Under the pieces are notes generated by a model. That model worked only from the letters and a program-made list of their open reading frames with translations, had not been told where the DNA came from and searched no databases. DNA of 64,000 nucleotides from positions 5,332,001-5,396,000 of the forward strand of contig NZ_CP186694.1 of NCBI RefSeq assembly GCF_049532965.1. Reading direction: 5' to 3'. Origin of the DNA: Roseateles sp049532965. Its GTDB lineage: Bacteria > Pseudomonadota > Gammaproteobacteria > Burkholderiales > Burkholderiaceae_C. Made by a program: the position numbers and the translations under genes. Positions 28,601-35,313 of the stretch are shown piece by piece (position 1 is the first letter of the stretch; every line of letters starts with the position of its first letter).

Positions 28601-29422
28601 CTGATGCTGTCGGTGCAGCGGCTGTCGGCCGAGCAGGTCGAGCGGGCCTATGCCGAGGGCGCGCTGATGGCCGCCGGCGAGCGCATGCCGTTCTACTGGC
28701 TCGGCGGCCTGATGCATCACAGCGACCGCGGCATCGCGCACGGCAAGACCCTGCCAGTGGCGCTGGTCCACAGCGCGCAGCAGCGCCTGGCGCTGCACGT
28801 CGACGAAGTGCTGGGCAACCAGGAAGTCGTGGTCAAGAACCTGGGCCCGCAGCTGATGCAGGTGCCCGGTCTGGCGGGCATCAGCCTGCTGGCGTCCGGC
28901 GACGTGGCGCTGATCTACAACCCGGTGGCGCTGGCCAACCGTTACGGCCATACCGCGCAGCAGCGCGTGCACGACGCCGAGGCGGCCGCGCGCCAGGTGG
29001 TGATCGAGGCGCCCACCGAGCGGCTCGCGCCGCTGGTGATGGTGGTCGACGACTCATTGACTGTGCGCCGGGTCACACAGCGGATGCTGGAGCGCGAGGG
29101 TTACCGCGTGCTGCTGGCCAAGGACGGCCTGGATGCGATGGAGCGACTGGGCGGCGAGGAACTGCCGGCCGTCGTGCTGTCCGACATCGAGATGCCGCGC
29201 ATGGACGGCTTCGACCTGGTCCGCAACCTGCGGGCCGATGCGCGCCTGGCGGGATTGCCCGTGATCATGATCACGTCCCGCATCGCGCAGAAGCACCGTG
29301 ACTATGCACAACAGCTCGGCGTCGACGATTACCTGGGCAAGCCCTATGACGAGGAGCACCTGCTCGGCCTGATCGCCCGATACACTTCGCAGCATTCCGC
29401 CGGGTCCCCGGCAAGGGCGTAG
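22640..29422 (+). CDS. chpA: ChpA/PilL hybrid chemotaxis histidine kinase
   Basis: Giant CheA-like kinase of 2260 residues driving the Pil-Chp pathway. Order: two N-terminal Hpt-like modules whose phospho-His context is weak or lost (MHQAAG near residue 67; PGQLQAMRG near 490), then three Hpt domains with clear His at 740 (FHTLKGSS), 1254 (HGLAGSAATVG) and 1447 (LHTFKGGARLAG), a dimerisation helix pair (about 1650-1790), the ATPase domain with N-box Asn1837 (HLLRNSVVHG) and GRGVGMDVV, a CheW domain, and a C-terminal receiver with acidic pair Asp2137/2138, phospho-acceptor Asp2182 and GKPY. Long Asp/Glu/Ala/Pro/Leu linkers separate the Hpt modules (about 825-1195 and 1510-1600). Phosphate passes to PilG and PilH. 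Confidence 0.95.
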   Translation: MDLTRESEFPADLSPLAWVQEELRRTLESVHKALRRVLRDTDARATVGGDGQPSPALQGAAQQMHQAAGVLAVVSLPAAAHLLRAAEATLFRLAENPAGVTIAEVEAVERADFAVLAFIAKTLAGGQPSSLALFPAYQTLQELNGAGRIHPADLWTEEFRWRDLPLDRNVRALTPEQMRAPFEALLLKQMRAPAPGQGQLLSDLCAGLALTQTQAHSRTLWMLAAGQFEAQSRGLLPVDTLVKRLGSRLLAQLRAGSDAAPSERLAKDLLFFCAAARHAEPGAAPRLNAVQAAYGLVESNAVDYRDDALGRIDPNWVAAAKKRVAAAKESWASAAEGETHRLGGLDEQFANVAESLQKLFPSGEVLGDTLRRAVVATLRSGRAPEPALAMEIATSMLYLEAALEDEAFDQPEQGERVKSLARRIESVGHGESPLPLENWMEELYRRVADRQTLGSVVHELRASLSEVERQCDEYFRDPAKRDLLIPVPGQLQAMRGVFSVLGLSQAAQATLRMRDQVDELANTEVDPSLPGPRAQFDRLAHNLGALGFLIDMLSVQPQLAKRMFRFEDDTGLLQSLVGRESEQRAHAQEMAAADAAAQPQLLDQLQATAQAVAQGDRPAAELARDLERISHEARAADDLGLAQAAQQAQQQLLSSGGDAAGSHAAESLQQFIEAAAPVAPPAPAPSAPIPQAEEAIDEEMLGIFLEEAAEVVATAREALTALTRNGSDQEQLTTVRRAFHTLKGSSRMVGLNEFGEAGWACEQLYNHRLSEHPQADADLLRFSNEALDAFQAWAAAIGEQRPHGFHSAPFRAAADALRLENRYAPLELSAAPAAAAAPIAVPELVEVAEVVEAPEVVEVPEVAEAVEVTALDAAHEVDLSSLSALPELSLSDEVATPAAPLETADEQAALDLLATLDAEPVADSAALASLDLPALDLPGLDVPPLPVPDLDIVTAVEAETPATSSPGAPADVPELTQAVPELDAAIDLAELSAADLPPLSAEPPVLDTTMSLPTVADVVEPSALLDTPAPADAATASLELPEGWPDDASLMEIEATTPMPLDALPDSAEAPAADAPSLDLLDLSDLNTEPVAAIDAGTAPDLSLTLDLGNELVAESPAEVPAEAPAGFVDEATLDLGGVGVDDAPQGLSPRSLSELELPDLDLSTPAEPAVAPALSLVGGTAVPAANAGTADDEAAEESDEGVKVIGPLRISIALFNIFLNEADERSRRLQVELSEWSLLPQSPLPQDAEALAHGLAGSAATVGFDDLSTLARCLEHALGRAQGHEVADPTLFQRAADEIRRLLHQFAAGFLKEADAGLLAELQAFEPGAALPDGHADSDEGLLAMSLEEVSTAALPAHLLDTPVAPVAAAPAEFARPDSHASFHRAAEATADDFDFSQPDQIEPELMPIFEEEAEDLLGELHGALREWAAQPADTGRAAACMRVLHTFKGGARLAGAMRLGEEAHRLESQIERLLSDGEPRFEQLLALQDAADGLEHSFKTLQRTWRNPAPVVPAPMAPSAPAVPVADLPAPIPPAEAVETVQAPAEGSDAIPASGDEHAMPVVEAAELVEPVVPLEPVVPVVPVVPVAAPAAAPAVEAIAEPVAAPAAALAQVRDIDIDWAHFSEVADLGQPLESAPVAPAAQVRVRGVLLERMAALSGEVSIRRARLESELGQMRTSLSDLDDNLERLRTQLRELELQAEARIAARQEAAQATGKDFDPLEFDRYTRFQELTRMLAESVNDVGTVQRGLQRNVAAGEDELAAQSRLTRELQDDLLRTRMVEFDSSLGERLHRVVRQAARESGKQAQLEIRGGGVELDRAVLERLTGAFEHLLRNSVVHGIETPEVRQQAGKTPLGRIVLSLHQEGNEIQVRFSDDGAGLNLSRIRARGESQGLIQPGQALSDAQLMDLIYEPGFSTAESLTEMAGRGVGMDVVRSEVNTLGGYVLTQSTAGQGASFELRVPLTTALTQVVVLRYGDRKVAVPASLMLSVQRLSAEQVERAYAEGALMAAGERMPFYWLGGLMHHSDRGIAHGKTLPVALVHSAQQRLALHVDEVLGNQEVVVKNLGPQLMQVPGLAGISLLASGDVALIYNPVALANRYGHTAQQRVHDAEAAARQVVIEAPTERLAPLVMVVDDSLTVRRVTQRMLEREGYRVLLAKDGLDAMERLGGEELPAVVLSDIEMPRMDGFDLVRNLRADARLAGLPVIMITSRIAQKHRDYAQQLGVDDYLGKPYDEEHLLGLIARYTSQHSAGSPARA
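27374..27406 (+). repeat. 9-bp in-frame tandem repeat in chpA
   Basis: Three exact copies of ccggtcgtg followed by a partial fourth encode Pro-Val-Val units inside the linker between the third Hpt domain and the kinase core. Similar gagccggtcgtg units lie just upstream. Being a multiple of three, copy changes would lengthen or shorten the linker without a frameshift. Confidence 0.7.
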
Positions 29423-29489
29423 CGTTCGGGCTTAACCTCCGGACATCGGTTGAGCCGGCGCCTGCTTCAAGCCGCACGCTGCAAACACC

Positions 29490-30536
29490 ATGTCCGGGGT
29501 TGTCGATCATCTTGCCGAGTTGACGGGTTTCCGTGACCGCGACGTCATGGACGTCACGCTGGTCACCGCGCTGCGCGATCTGCTCGATGAGCCGGCCGCG
29601 GTCGCCATCTACCGCTGTGTCGGCGAGCCCGGCCAGCAGCGCTGGCTGACCCGGGCCCGGCTGAACGCCGGCGACGCGGTCGCGACGGCGGATTCGCTGT
29701 GGGTGGATCCCGAAACGCTGCCGGCGCTGGACGCGCATCCGCGCCGCCTTGAGTGCCTGACGCAGCGCAGCGTGCTGCAGCAGCGCGAGGGCGCGGGCTG
29801 GATGACGATGTTCCCGCTCGCGACCGAGCGCGAGGTCGTCGGCGTGCTGGAACTGCACACCGTACGCCGGCTCAAGGCGGACGCGCGGCGCATGGTGTCC
29901 AGCGTGCTGCGGATCTATCACAACTTCCAGGGCCTGCTGGACTACAGCGAACGCGACACGCTGACCGGCCTGCTCAACCGCAAGACCTTCGACGAGAGCT
30001 TCCTGAAGGCGGTGTCCGAGTTGCCGATGCGCGTGCCGGGCGAGTCCGCCGAGGCCGCCCGCGAGCGCCGGCATGTCGCGGTGCATCCGCGCTACTGGAT
30101 TGGCGTCATCGACATCGACCACTTCAAGTCGATCAACGACCGCTTCGGGCACCTGATCGGTGACGAGGTGCTGCTGTTGCTCTCGCGGCTGATGCGCAAC
30201 AGCTTCCGCTTCAACGACCTGCTGTATCGCTTCGGTGGCGAGGAGTTCGTCGTGCTGATGCGTTGCGAGGACGAGGCGGACGCCGCGCACGCGTTCGAGC
30301 GCTTCCGCGTCAACACGGCGCAGTACGCCTTCCCGCAGGTGGGCCGCATCACAGTCAGCATCGGCTTCACGCAGATTCGCGGCGACGATTCGCCGGCGGC
30401 GGCCTTCGAGCGCGCCGACAAGGCGGTCTATCACGCCAAGGGCGCCGGCCGGAACCAGGTGCAGAGCCATGCCGCGCTGATCGCGCAGGGCCGGATGGCC
30501 GAATCGAGCCACCTGAGCGACATCGAACTGTTCTGA
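29490..30536 (+). CDS. Diguanylate cyclase (GGDEF)
   Basis: Cytoplasmic protein of 348 residues that probably makes cyclic di-GMP. The first 150 residues form a GAF-like sensor region without recognisable membrane segments (CVGEPGQQRW ... VVGVLELHT). The GGDEF domain starts at DTLTGLLNRKTF and has the active site GGEEF with IDIDHFKSINDRFGH for metal and GTP binding. An RxxD inhibitory site (RFND) lies five residues before GGEEF, so product feedback is expected. An insertion rich in Glu/Ala/Arg (PGESAEAARERRH) separates two helices of the domain. It follows chpA by 67 bp, consistent with a link between c-di-GMP and twitching, but co-transcription is inference. Confidence 0.92.
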   Translation: MSGVVDHLAELTGFRDRDVMDVTLVTALRDLLDEPAAVAIYRCVGEPGQQRWLTRARLNAGDAVATADSLWVDPETLPALDAHPRRLECLTQRSVLQQREGAGWMTMFPLATEREVVGVLELHTVRRLKADARRMVSSVLRIYHNFQGLLDYSERDTLTGLLNRKTFDESFLKAVSELPMRVPGESAEAARERRHVAVHPRYWIGVIDIDHFKSINDRFGHLIGDEVLLLLSRLMRNSFRFNDLLYRFGGEEFVVLMRCEDEADAAHAFERFRVNTAQYAFPQVGRITVSIGFTQIRGDDSPAAAFERADKAVYHAKGAGRNQVQSHAALIAQGRMAESSHLSDIELF

Positions 30537-30540
30537 CGCC

Positions 30541-31590
30541 GTGAACCGCACCTGGCGCTGGACCGCACTCGCCGTTTCGGTGACCACGGCCGCCGCCGCG
30601 CTGCTGGTGGGCTGCGCATCGCCGCCGCCGGTCTCGGGCCCGGACCTGCCGGCGCTGCCCGGCATCCAGGCCGCGGAGGATCACAGCCACCACTGGCAGG
30701 ACTTCGACTGGACCGACCGCGCCCGTGATCGCGCGGTCCCGGTGCGTATCTATTGGCCCAGCGGCGAGCCGCCGGCGGGCGGCTGGCCGGTGGTGGTGTT
30801 CTCCCACGGCATGGGTGGCTCGCGGCGCGGCTATAGCTATCTGGGCAGTTACTGGGCGGCGAATGGCGTCGTCGCCATGCATGTCCAGCACATCGGCAGC
30901 GATCGCCGCCTCTGGGCCGGCGGCTTCGGCTGGTCCAACTCGCTGAGCCTGGTGCGCCGCTTGCAGGCCGCCGCCCAGCCTGACGAAGCGATCGAGCGGA
31001 CCCAGGACGTGCGCTTCGCACTCGATCAGTTGCTGGCCGGCCCGCTGGGGCCTCGACTGGATCCGAAGCGGCTGGCGATCGCCGGCCACTCGTACGGCGC
31101 CAACACCAGCCTGTTGCTGGCCGGGGCCCAGGTACCGGCGCCGACCGGGCTGCTCGGCGGTGGCGAACCCTTGCCGCCGCTGGCGGATCCGCGCTTCAAG
31201 GCGGCAATCCTGATCTCTGCGCCGCCCTTCTATGGCGAAGGCGATCCGGCGCGCATCCTGGCCGGCATCGCGATCCCGACGCTGCACATCAGCGCGACTG
31301 CCGACGAAATCACCATTCCCGGCTACTACAGCGGCCCCGCCGACCGGCTGGCGCTGTTCGATGCGATCGGTGGCCGACACAAGGCGCTGGCGATGTTCAG
31401 CGGTGGCTCGCACAGCATCTTCACCGACCGGATGAACACCGGCGGCCTGGAGTTGAACCCGAAGGTCAAGGCCGCGACGCGGGAGCTGAGCCTGGCCTAC
31501 CTGCGGCTGGTGCTGGACGGGGAGCCGGCGCCGCTGCGCGACTGGCAGCAGCGGCATGCAGCCTTGTTGGCACGCTGGCAGGCACCCTGA
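30541..31590 (+). CDS. Alpha/beta hydrolase lipoprotein (PAF-acetylhydrolase/chlorophyllase-like)
   Basis: Predicted lipoprotein of 349 residues: basic N-terminus, hydrophobic core and lipobox LLVGC at about residue 24. The fold marks are PVVVFSHGMGGSRRGY (oxyanion loop), the nucleophile elbow AGHSYGANTS, an acid in ISATADEITIPG and a likely His in SGGSHSIF. The arrangement is typical of the chlorophyllase/PAF-acetylhydrolase-like group of dienelactone-hydrolase-fold enzymes. Start is GTG 30541, four bases after the stop of the GGDEF gene, which suggests one transcript. Substrate unknown. Confidence 0.78.
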   Translation: MNRTWRWTALAVSVTTAAAALLVGCASPPPVSGPDLPALPGIQAAEDHSHHWQDFDWTDRARDRAVPVRIYWPSGEPPAGGWPVVVFSHGMGGSRRGYSYLGSYWAANGVVAMHVQHIGSDRRLWAGGFGWSNSLSLVRRLQAAAQPDEAIERTQDVRFALDQLLAGPLGPRLDPKRLAIAGHSYGANTSLLLAGAQVPAPTGLLGGGEPLPPLADPRFKAAILISAPPFYGEGDPARILAGIAIPTLHISATADEITIPGYYSGPADRLALFDAIGGRHKALAMFSGGSHSIFTDRMNTGGLELNPKVKAATRELSLAYLRLVLDGEPAPLRDWQQRHAALLARWQAP

Positions 31591-32011
31591 GCGGCCCGGA
31601 TCGAGGGACGCGGATTGATCGAGGATAGCCCGGGCAAGGCCTGACCCCGGCTCGTGTCCGGTGACGGCGGGTGCGTCGATTTGCGGCAACGATTGGCGGG
31701 GATGGAGGTGAGGACGCGATCCGGCGACCGCCTTCGCGGCGCCGCCGGACGGGCGCCGGTCGCCGACGGGGCGGCGTCGCTTTCCCGGGACGCGGCCCGT
31801 GAGCCGGGACTTGCTTTTCCCGCGCCACCCCTCTAGCGTTAGGGCCACGTCAACGCGAACCGATGCCGCAGAGCGTCGCGTCCGGGGGCGAGAGAGATGC
31901 AACAACGAGAGGCGACAACGGGGGTCGCGGAATCGATGCAGTGGGGTGGATGCGCGCGCTTGTCATCGCTTGAGCGCCGACGTCCGCAGGGTGGTGTCAA
32001 CACGGGCCGAG
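31591..32011. other. 421-bp intergenic region before the two-component pair
   Basis: No gene supported. The region is GC-rich with many small open frames in all phases but none with a convincing start or family pattern; the best, 31897-32103 (+), has a purine-rich stretch (gggcgagagag) in front of its ATG but its product is Arg/Gly-rich and resembles nothing I know. A weak promoter-like pair, TTGCTT (31811) and TAGCGT (31834) with a 17-bp spacer, might drive the histidine kinase, leaving a leader of about 165 nt. No terminator with a T tract follows the hydrolase gene. Confidence 0.4.
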
Positions 32012-33025
32012 ATGCCCGGGCCTTCCATGCGCTTGCTGACCTTTCCGGTGGCTACCGGCCTGTTGCTGGCCGGTGGCCTGGTATTCACGGCCGCTGCCTT
32101 TGAGGCCTATCGCGGCGTGGAGAGTCCGCGGCTGGCGCTGCTTCTGCCGCTGGCGGGCGTGGCGCTGATGGCGGTGGCGATCGCGTCGCTGTGGGCTGAG
32201 CATCGCCGACGGGAGCGGGCGGAACAGGCGCTGCACGAGCATCAGGCGGCCCAGCCGGGCGTCATCGCGGCTGCGGTCGAGAAGGCGGTGGCCGAGGCCG
32301 TCGCTCAGGCCGTCCACCAGACGGACGAAGGGCGGACCCGTGAATTGAGCGAGGCGCTCGAGCGCAGCCGACGCTTCGCTGCCGACCTGGACCGGAGCAT
32401 CGAGGCTGAGCGCCGGCGTCTTGCGCGCGAGGTCCACGACCAGCTGGGCCAGCTCGGCACGGCGGCCAAGATGCTGACGCTGTCGATGACGCGCAAGGTG
32501 GCCCCCGCGAAGGAGCCGATGCATGACGAGATGCTCGCCATCGCGGACGAGGTCATTGCCGCGGCCCGGCGCATCGCGCATGCGCTTCGGCCGCCGTTGC
32601 TCGATGACTTCGGCTTCGGCGCGGCGGCGCAGCATTACGCGCAGGGGCTGCAGCGGCAGGGGGACCTGGTGGTCGACGTGGACCTCGCCCCCGACGAGGC
32701 GTTGACCCCGGAGCAGCACAACCAGCTGTTCCGGCTGCTGCAGGAGGCCGCGACCACGGCGCTCCAGCACGCGCAGGCGCAGCAGCTGACGATCGAGTCC
32801 CGCGTCGAGGACGGCGAGTACCGGCTGCGCATCCAGGACGACGGCGTTGGCCTGGAGGACGGGCAGGCCAGTGCGAGCGGACTCCAGAACATGCGGGAGC
32901 GCGCCGTGCTGGCGGGGGGGCAGATGGCCTTCGGGCCGGCGCCACAGCGTGGCACGCGGATCGAGGTCCGTGTGCCGCTCGAGGCCGGCGTGGAGGCGTT
33001 GGATGAGCGAGGAGGGCTGGGATGA
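32012..33025 (+). CDS. NarL-type sensor histidine kinase
   Basis: Sensor kinase of about 337 residues paired with the regulator that follows. Two hydrophobic segments (residues about 8-27 and 40-58) form a short hairpin in the membrane with almost no periplasmic loop, followed by a coiled coil rich in Ala, Glu and Arg. The HisKA_3 phospho-acceptor is in RRLAREVHDQLGQLG. The ATPase domain has DDGVGL and a late GTRIEVRVPL, but the N-box reads QEAATTALQHA, with Thr where Asn normally coordinates magnesium. The start is uncertain: ATG 32012 and ATG 32027 are both plausible, and the frame is open to 31799. Its stop overlaps the regulator start (ATGA). The signal is unknown. Confidence 0.82.
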   Translation: MPGPSMRLLTFPVATGLLLAGGLVFTAAAFEAYRGVESPRLALLLPLAGVALMAVAIASLWAEHRRRERAEQALHEHQAAQPGVIAAAVEKAVAEAVAQAVHQTDEGRTRELSEALERSRRFAADLDRSIEAERRRLAREVHDQLGQLGTAAKMLTLSMTRKVAPAKEPMHDEMLAIADEVIAAARRIAHALRPPLLDDFGFGAAAQHYAQGLQRQGDLVVDVDLAPDEALTPEQHNQLFRLLQEAATTALQHAQAQQLTIESRVEDGEYRLRIQDDGVGLEDGQASASGLQNMRERAVLAGGQMAFGPAPQRGTRIEVRVPLEAGVEALDERGGLG

Positions 33026-33660
33026 GGTTTCTGATCGTGGACGACCATCCGATCATGCGGCTGGGCGTCAAACAGTTGATCCAGGGGCATTGGCCGCAGG
33101 CGCAGCTCGACGAGGCGTCGACCATCGCCGAGGCGCTGACGCTGGGCCAGGCCAACAAGCCCGACGCACTGGTGCTGGACCTGTCGCTGCCTGATGCCTC
33201 CGGCACCGAGGGCGCGAGCCGCATGCTGCGCGCGCTCAAGGGCGTGCCGGTGCTGGTGCTGAGCCTCAACGCGGAGTCCGCCTACGCGGCGCGGCTGCTG
33301 CAGATGGGGGTGTCGGGCTACTTGCCGAAGGACAAGGCGACCGATGAACTGATCGTCGCGCTGCAACGGCTGCTGCAGGGTGGCCGGTACGTGACGGCGG
33401 CGATGGCGGACCACCTGCTGGGCCTGCTCAGCGGCGCGACGCCGAGCCAGCTGCCGCACGAGCAGCTGTCCGCGCAGGAGCACCGCGTGATGCTGCTGAT
33501 CGCGGCGGGCAAGACGCCGGCCGAGATCGCCGCGACGATGCACCTGTCGGCCAAGACGGTCGGTACCTACCGCGCGCGGATCCTGGAGAAGACCGGCTGG
33601 CGCAACAACACGGAGCTCACCAAGTACTGCGTCCAGCACGGCCTGACCGACATCCAGTGA
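33022..33660 (+). CDS. LuxR/NarL-family response regulator
   Basis: DNA-binding response regulator of 212 residues. The receiver has LIVDDHPIMRLGV, a phospho-acceptor Asp in LVLDLSLPD, and LPKDKA with the conserved Lys. The C-terminal HTH runs LSAQEHRVMLLIAAG then KTPAEIAATMHLSAKTVGTY, the NarL/FixJ pattern, ending with RARILEKTGWRNNTELTKY. It is translationally coupled to the kinase by a 4-bp overlap. Its target genes are not evident. A 14-bp unit containing its stop codon (cgacatccagtga) is directly repeated just after it. Confidence 0.93.
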   Translation: MRFLIVDDHPIMRLGVKQLIQGHWPQAQLDEASTIAEALTLGQANKPDALVLDLSLPDASGTEGASRMLRALKGVPVLVLSLNAESAYAARLLQMGVSGYLPKDKATDELIVALQRLLQGGRYVTAAMADHLLGLLSGATPSQLPHEQLSAQEHRVMLLIAAGKTPAEIAATMHLSAKTVGTYRARILEKTGWRNNTELTKYCVQHGLTDIQ

Positions 33661-33755
33661 GCGACATCCAGTGACCGGCCTCCGGCGACCGGCATCGTGC
33701 GGGCCGGCGCTGACCCGCGCAGCCAGCGAGCGCGCCCGGGGCGCTCATGCGGCAC

Positions 33756-35279
33756 TCATGCGGCGGGCATCGTGCGGTCCTTGACCACCGCGTAGCGGTG
33801 CATGGTCGCCATGCGGGCGGTCTCGTGGCGAACGATCGGTTCGGGGTAGTCGCGGCCGAGGACCACGCCACACGCCGCCAGTTCGGCCGGCCGCGCCTGC
33901 CAGGGCGCGTGGATCAGCGCCGGGGGCAGCCTGGCGAGCTGGGGCAGGTAGCGCTGGATGAACTTGCCGTCCGGATCGAACTTCTCGCTCTGGCTGACCG
34001 GATTGAAGATGCGGAAGTAGGGCTGCGCGTCGCAGCCGCTGGAGGCCGCCCATTGCCAGCCGCCGTTGTTGGCGGCGAGGTCGAAGTCCATCAGCTGGCG
34101 GGCGAACCATGCTTCGCCGCGCCGCCAGTCGATGCCCAGGTCCTTGATCAGGAAGCTCGCGGTCACCATGCGCAGCCGGTTGTGCATGTAGCCGGTCTGG
34201 TTGAGCTGGTGCATCGCGGCATCGACCAGCGGATAGCCGGTGCGGCCGTGGCACCACGCGTCGAAGTCGGCATCGGCGTCGGGGCCTTCGGCCCAGCGGA
34301 TCTGGTCGTATTCCGGGCGGAACGCATGGCCCGCGACCTGCGGGTGATGGTGCAGCACCTGGTGATAGAAGTCCCGCCAGATCAGCTCGGACAGCCAGGT
34401 CTTGGCGCCGTCGCTGCCCGCCCCGGGAGCGTCAGGGGCGAACCCGCGCTGCCACGCCGCCCGCGCCAGGCGCCGGATCGAGATCGTCCCGAAGCGCAGG
34501 TGCGTGCTGAGGTAGCTGGGCCCCTTCGTCGCCGGGAAGTCGCGGGCCTGCGCGTAGCGGTCGATGCGGCCGAGGAATTCGTCGAACAGGCGCTGCGCCC
34601 CGGCGCTGCCGCCGCTCAGCGCCGGGCTCAGATCGACCGGCTCGAAGCCGATTGCCGCGAGCGTGGGGATGCCACGCGACGGCACAGGCGCGAGGTGCGC
34701 GGCGTAGCGCTCGACGGGATAGCTGCTCAGGAAGAAGGGCGACACCTGCCGCAGCCACGCGTTCTTGTAGGGCGTGAAGACGCCGTACGGGCGCCGTGAA
34801 CCGGTGAGGACTTCCGAGCGTTCGAAGACGACATGGTCCTTGAAGCTTTCCACCCGCACGCCGTGGCGGCGCATCGCCTCAGTCACGGCGGCATCGCGGC
34901 GCAGGGCGTCCGGGTCGTCGTCATGGTTGAAGTACAGGGCGCCGGCGCCCAGGGCCGTTGCCAGGGCAGGGATTTCTTCCCGCGCGGCGCCGTGCCGCAC
35001 GACCAGCCCGGCCCCGGGCGCCAGCGCCGCCAGGTCCTGGTCCAGGACCTGCAGGGCGTCCAGGATGAAGGCCACGCGGCGGTCGGCGCGCGGCAGCGGG
35101 TCGAGGATGTCGGTGTCCAGCACGAAGGCGCAGAACACGCGCCGGTGGCGCTTGAGCGCATGGAACAGCGCCGCGTGGTCGTCCGCGCGCAGGTCGCGGC
35201 GGAACCACACCAGGGCGGTGTCCGCGCCGTCCGTCGGCGCGATGCCGCGATCAGGGGGAGAGGAGGGCGTCCGCGTCAT
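33756..35279 (-). CDS. phr: Deoxyribodipyrimidine photolyase
   Basis: Class I CPD photolyase, repairing UV pyrimidine dimers with blue light using FAD and an antenna cofactor. 507 residues. The N-terminal antenna domain starts LVWFRRDLRADDHAAL. The FAD domain has GPSYLSTHLRFGTIS, WRDFYHQVLHHHP, and the signature TGYPLVDAAMHQLNQTGYMHNR followed by WRRGEAWFARQLMDFDLAANNGGWQW, given here as TGYPLVDAAMHQL and FDLAANNGGWQW. ATG 35279 is preferred to 35369. The gene is divergent from yqgE, with only 34 bp between the starts, so its promoter must lie inside the yqgE coding region. It is convergent with the response regulator. Confidence 0.94.
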   Translation of the reverse strand: MTRTPSSPPDRGIAPTDGADTALVWFRRDLRADDHAALFHALKRHRRVFCAFVLDTDILDPLPRADRRVAFILDALQVLDQDLAALAPGAGLVVRHGAAREEIPALATALGAGALYFNHDDDPDALRRDAAVTEAMRRHGVRVESFKDHVVFERSEVLTGSRRPYGVFTPYKNAWLRQVSPFFLSSYPVERYAAHLAPVPSRGIPTLAAIGFEPVDLSPALSGGSAGAQRLFDEFLGRIDRYAQARDFPATKGPSYLSTHLRFGTISIRRLARAAWQRGFAPDAPGAGSDGAKTWLSELIWRDFYHQVLHHHPQVAGHAFRPEYDQIRWAEGPDADADFDAWCHGRTGYPLVDAAMHQLNQTGYMHNRLRMVTASFLIKDLGIDWRRGEAWFARQLMDFDLAANNGGWQWAASSGCDAQPYFRIFNPVSQSEKFDPDGKFIQRYLPQLARLPPALIHAPWQARPAELAACGVVLGRDYPEPIVRHETARMATMHRYAVVKDRTMPAA

Positions 35280-35299
35280 GGGACGGAGTGTCGGTGAAA

Positions 35300-35305
35300 T
35301 AGAAT
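35300..35305 (+). promoter_or_regulatory. -10-like TAGAAT upstream of yqgE
   Basis: TAGAATCCGCG lies 8 bp before ATG 35314. If it is a -10 box, transcription would begin at or within a few bases of the start codon and the yqgE mRNA would be leaderless. There is no Shine-Dalgarno sequence before this ATG, which fits. No -35 match is visible. Confidence 0.45.
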
Positions 35306-35313
35306 CCGCGCCT

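Noticed and set aside
22241..28972. A 2243-codon open frame antisense to chpA and part of pilJ
   Set aside because: Its translation is His/Arg/Gln/Gly-rich without any domain pattern. It arises because GC-rich third positions in the real genes remove stop codons from the antisense frame. The sense frame has clear Hpt, kinase, CheW and receiver motifs.
29271..30665. A 464-codon minus-strand frame opposite the diguanylate cyclase
   Set aside because: The plus strand has a complete GGDEF domain with active site and I-site; the minus frame has no domain pattern.
31897..32103. A possible small ORF of 68 codons in the gap before the histidine kinase
   Set aside because: It has a purine-rich stretch upstream but its product resembles no family, overlaps the kinase start, and has composition like other shadow frames.
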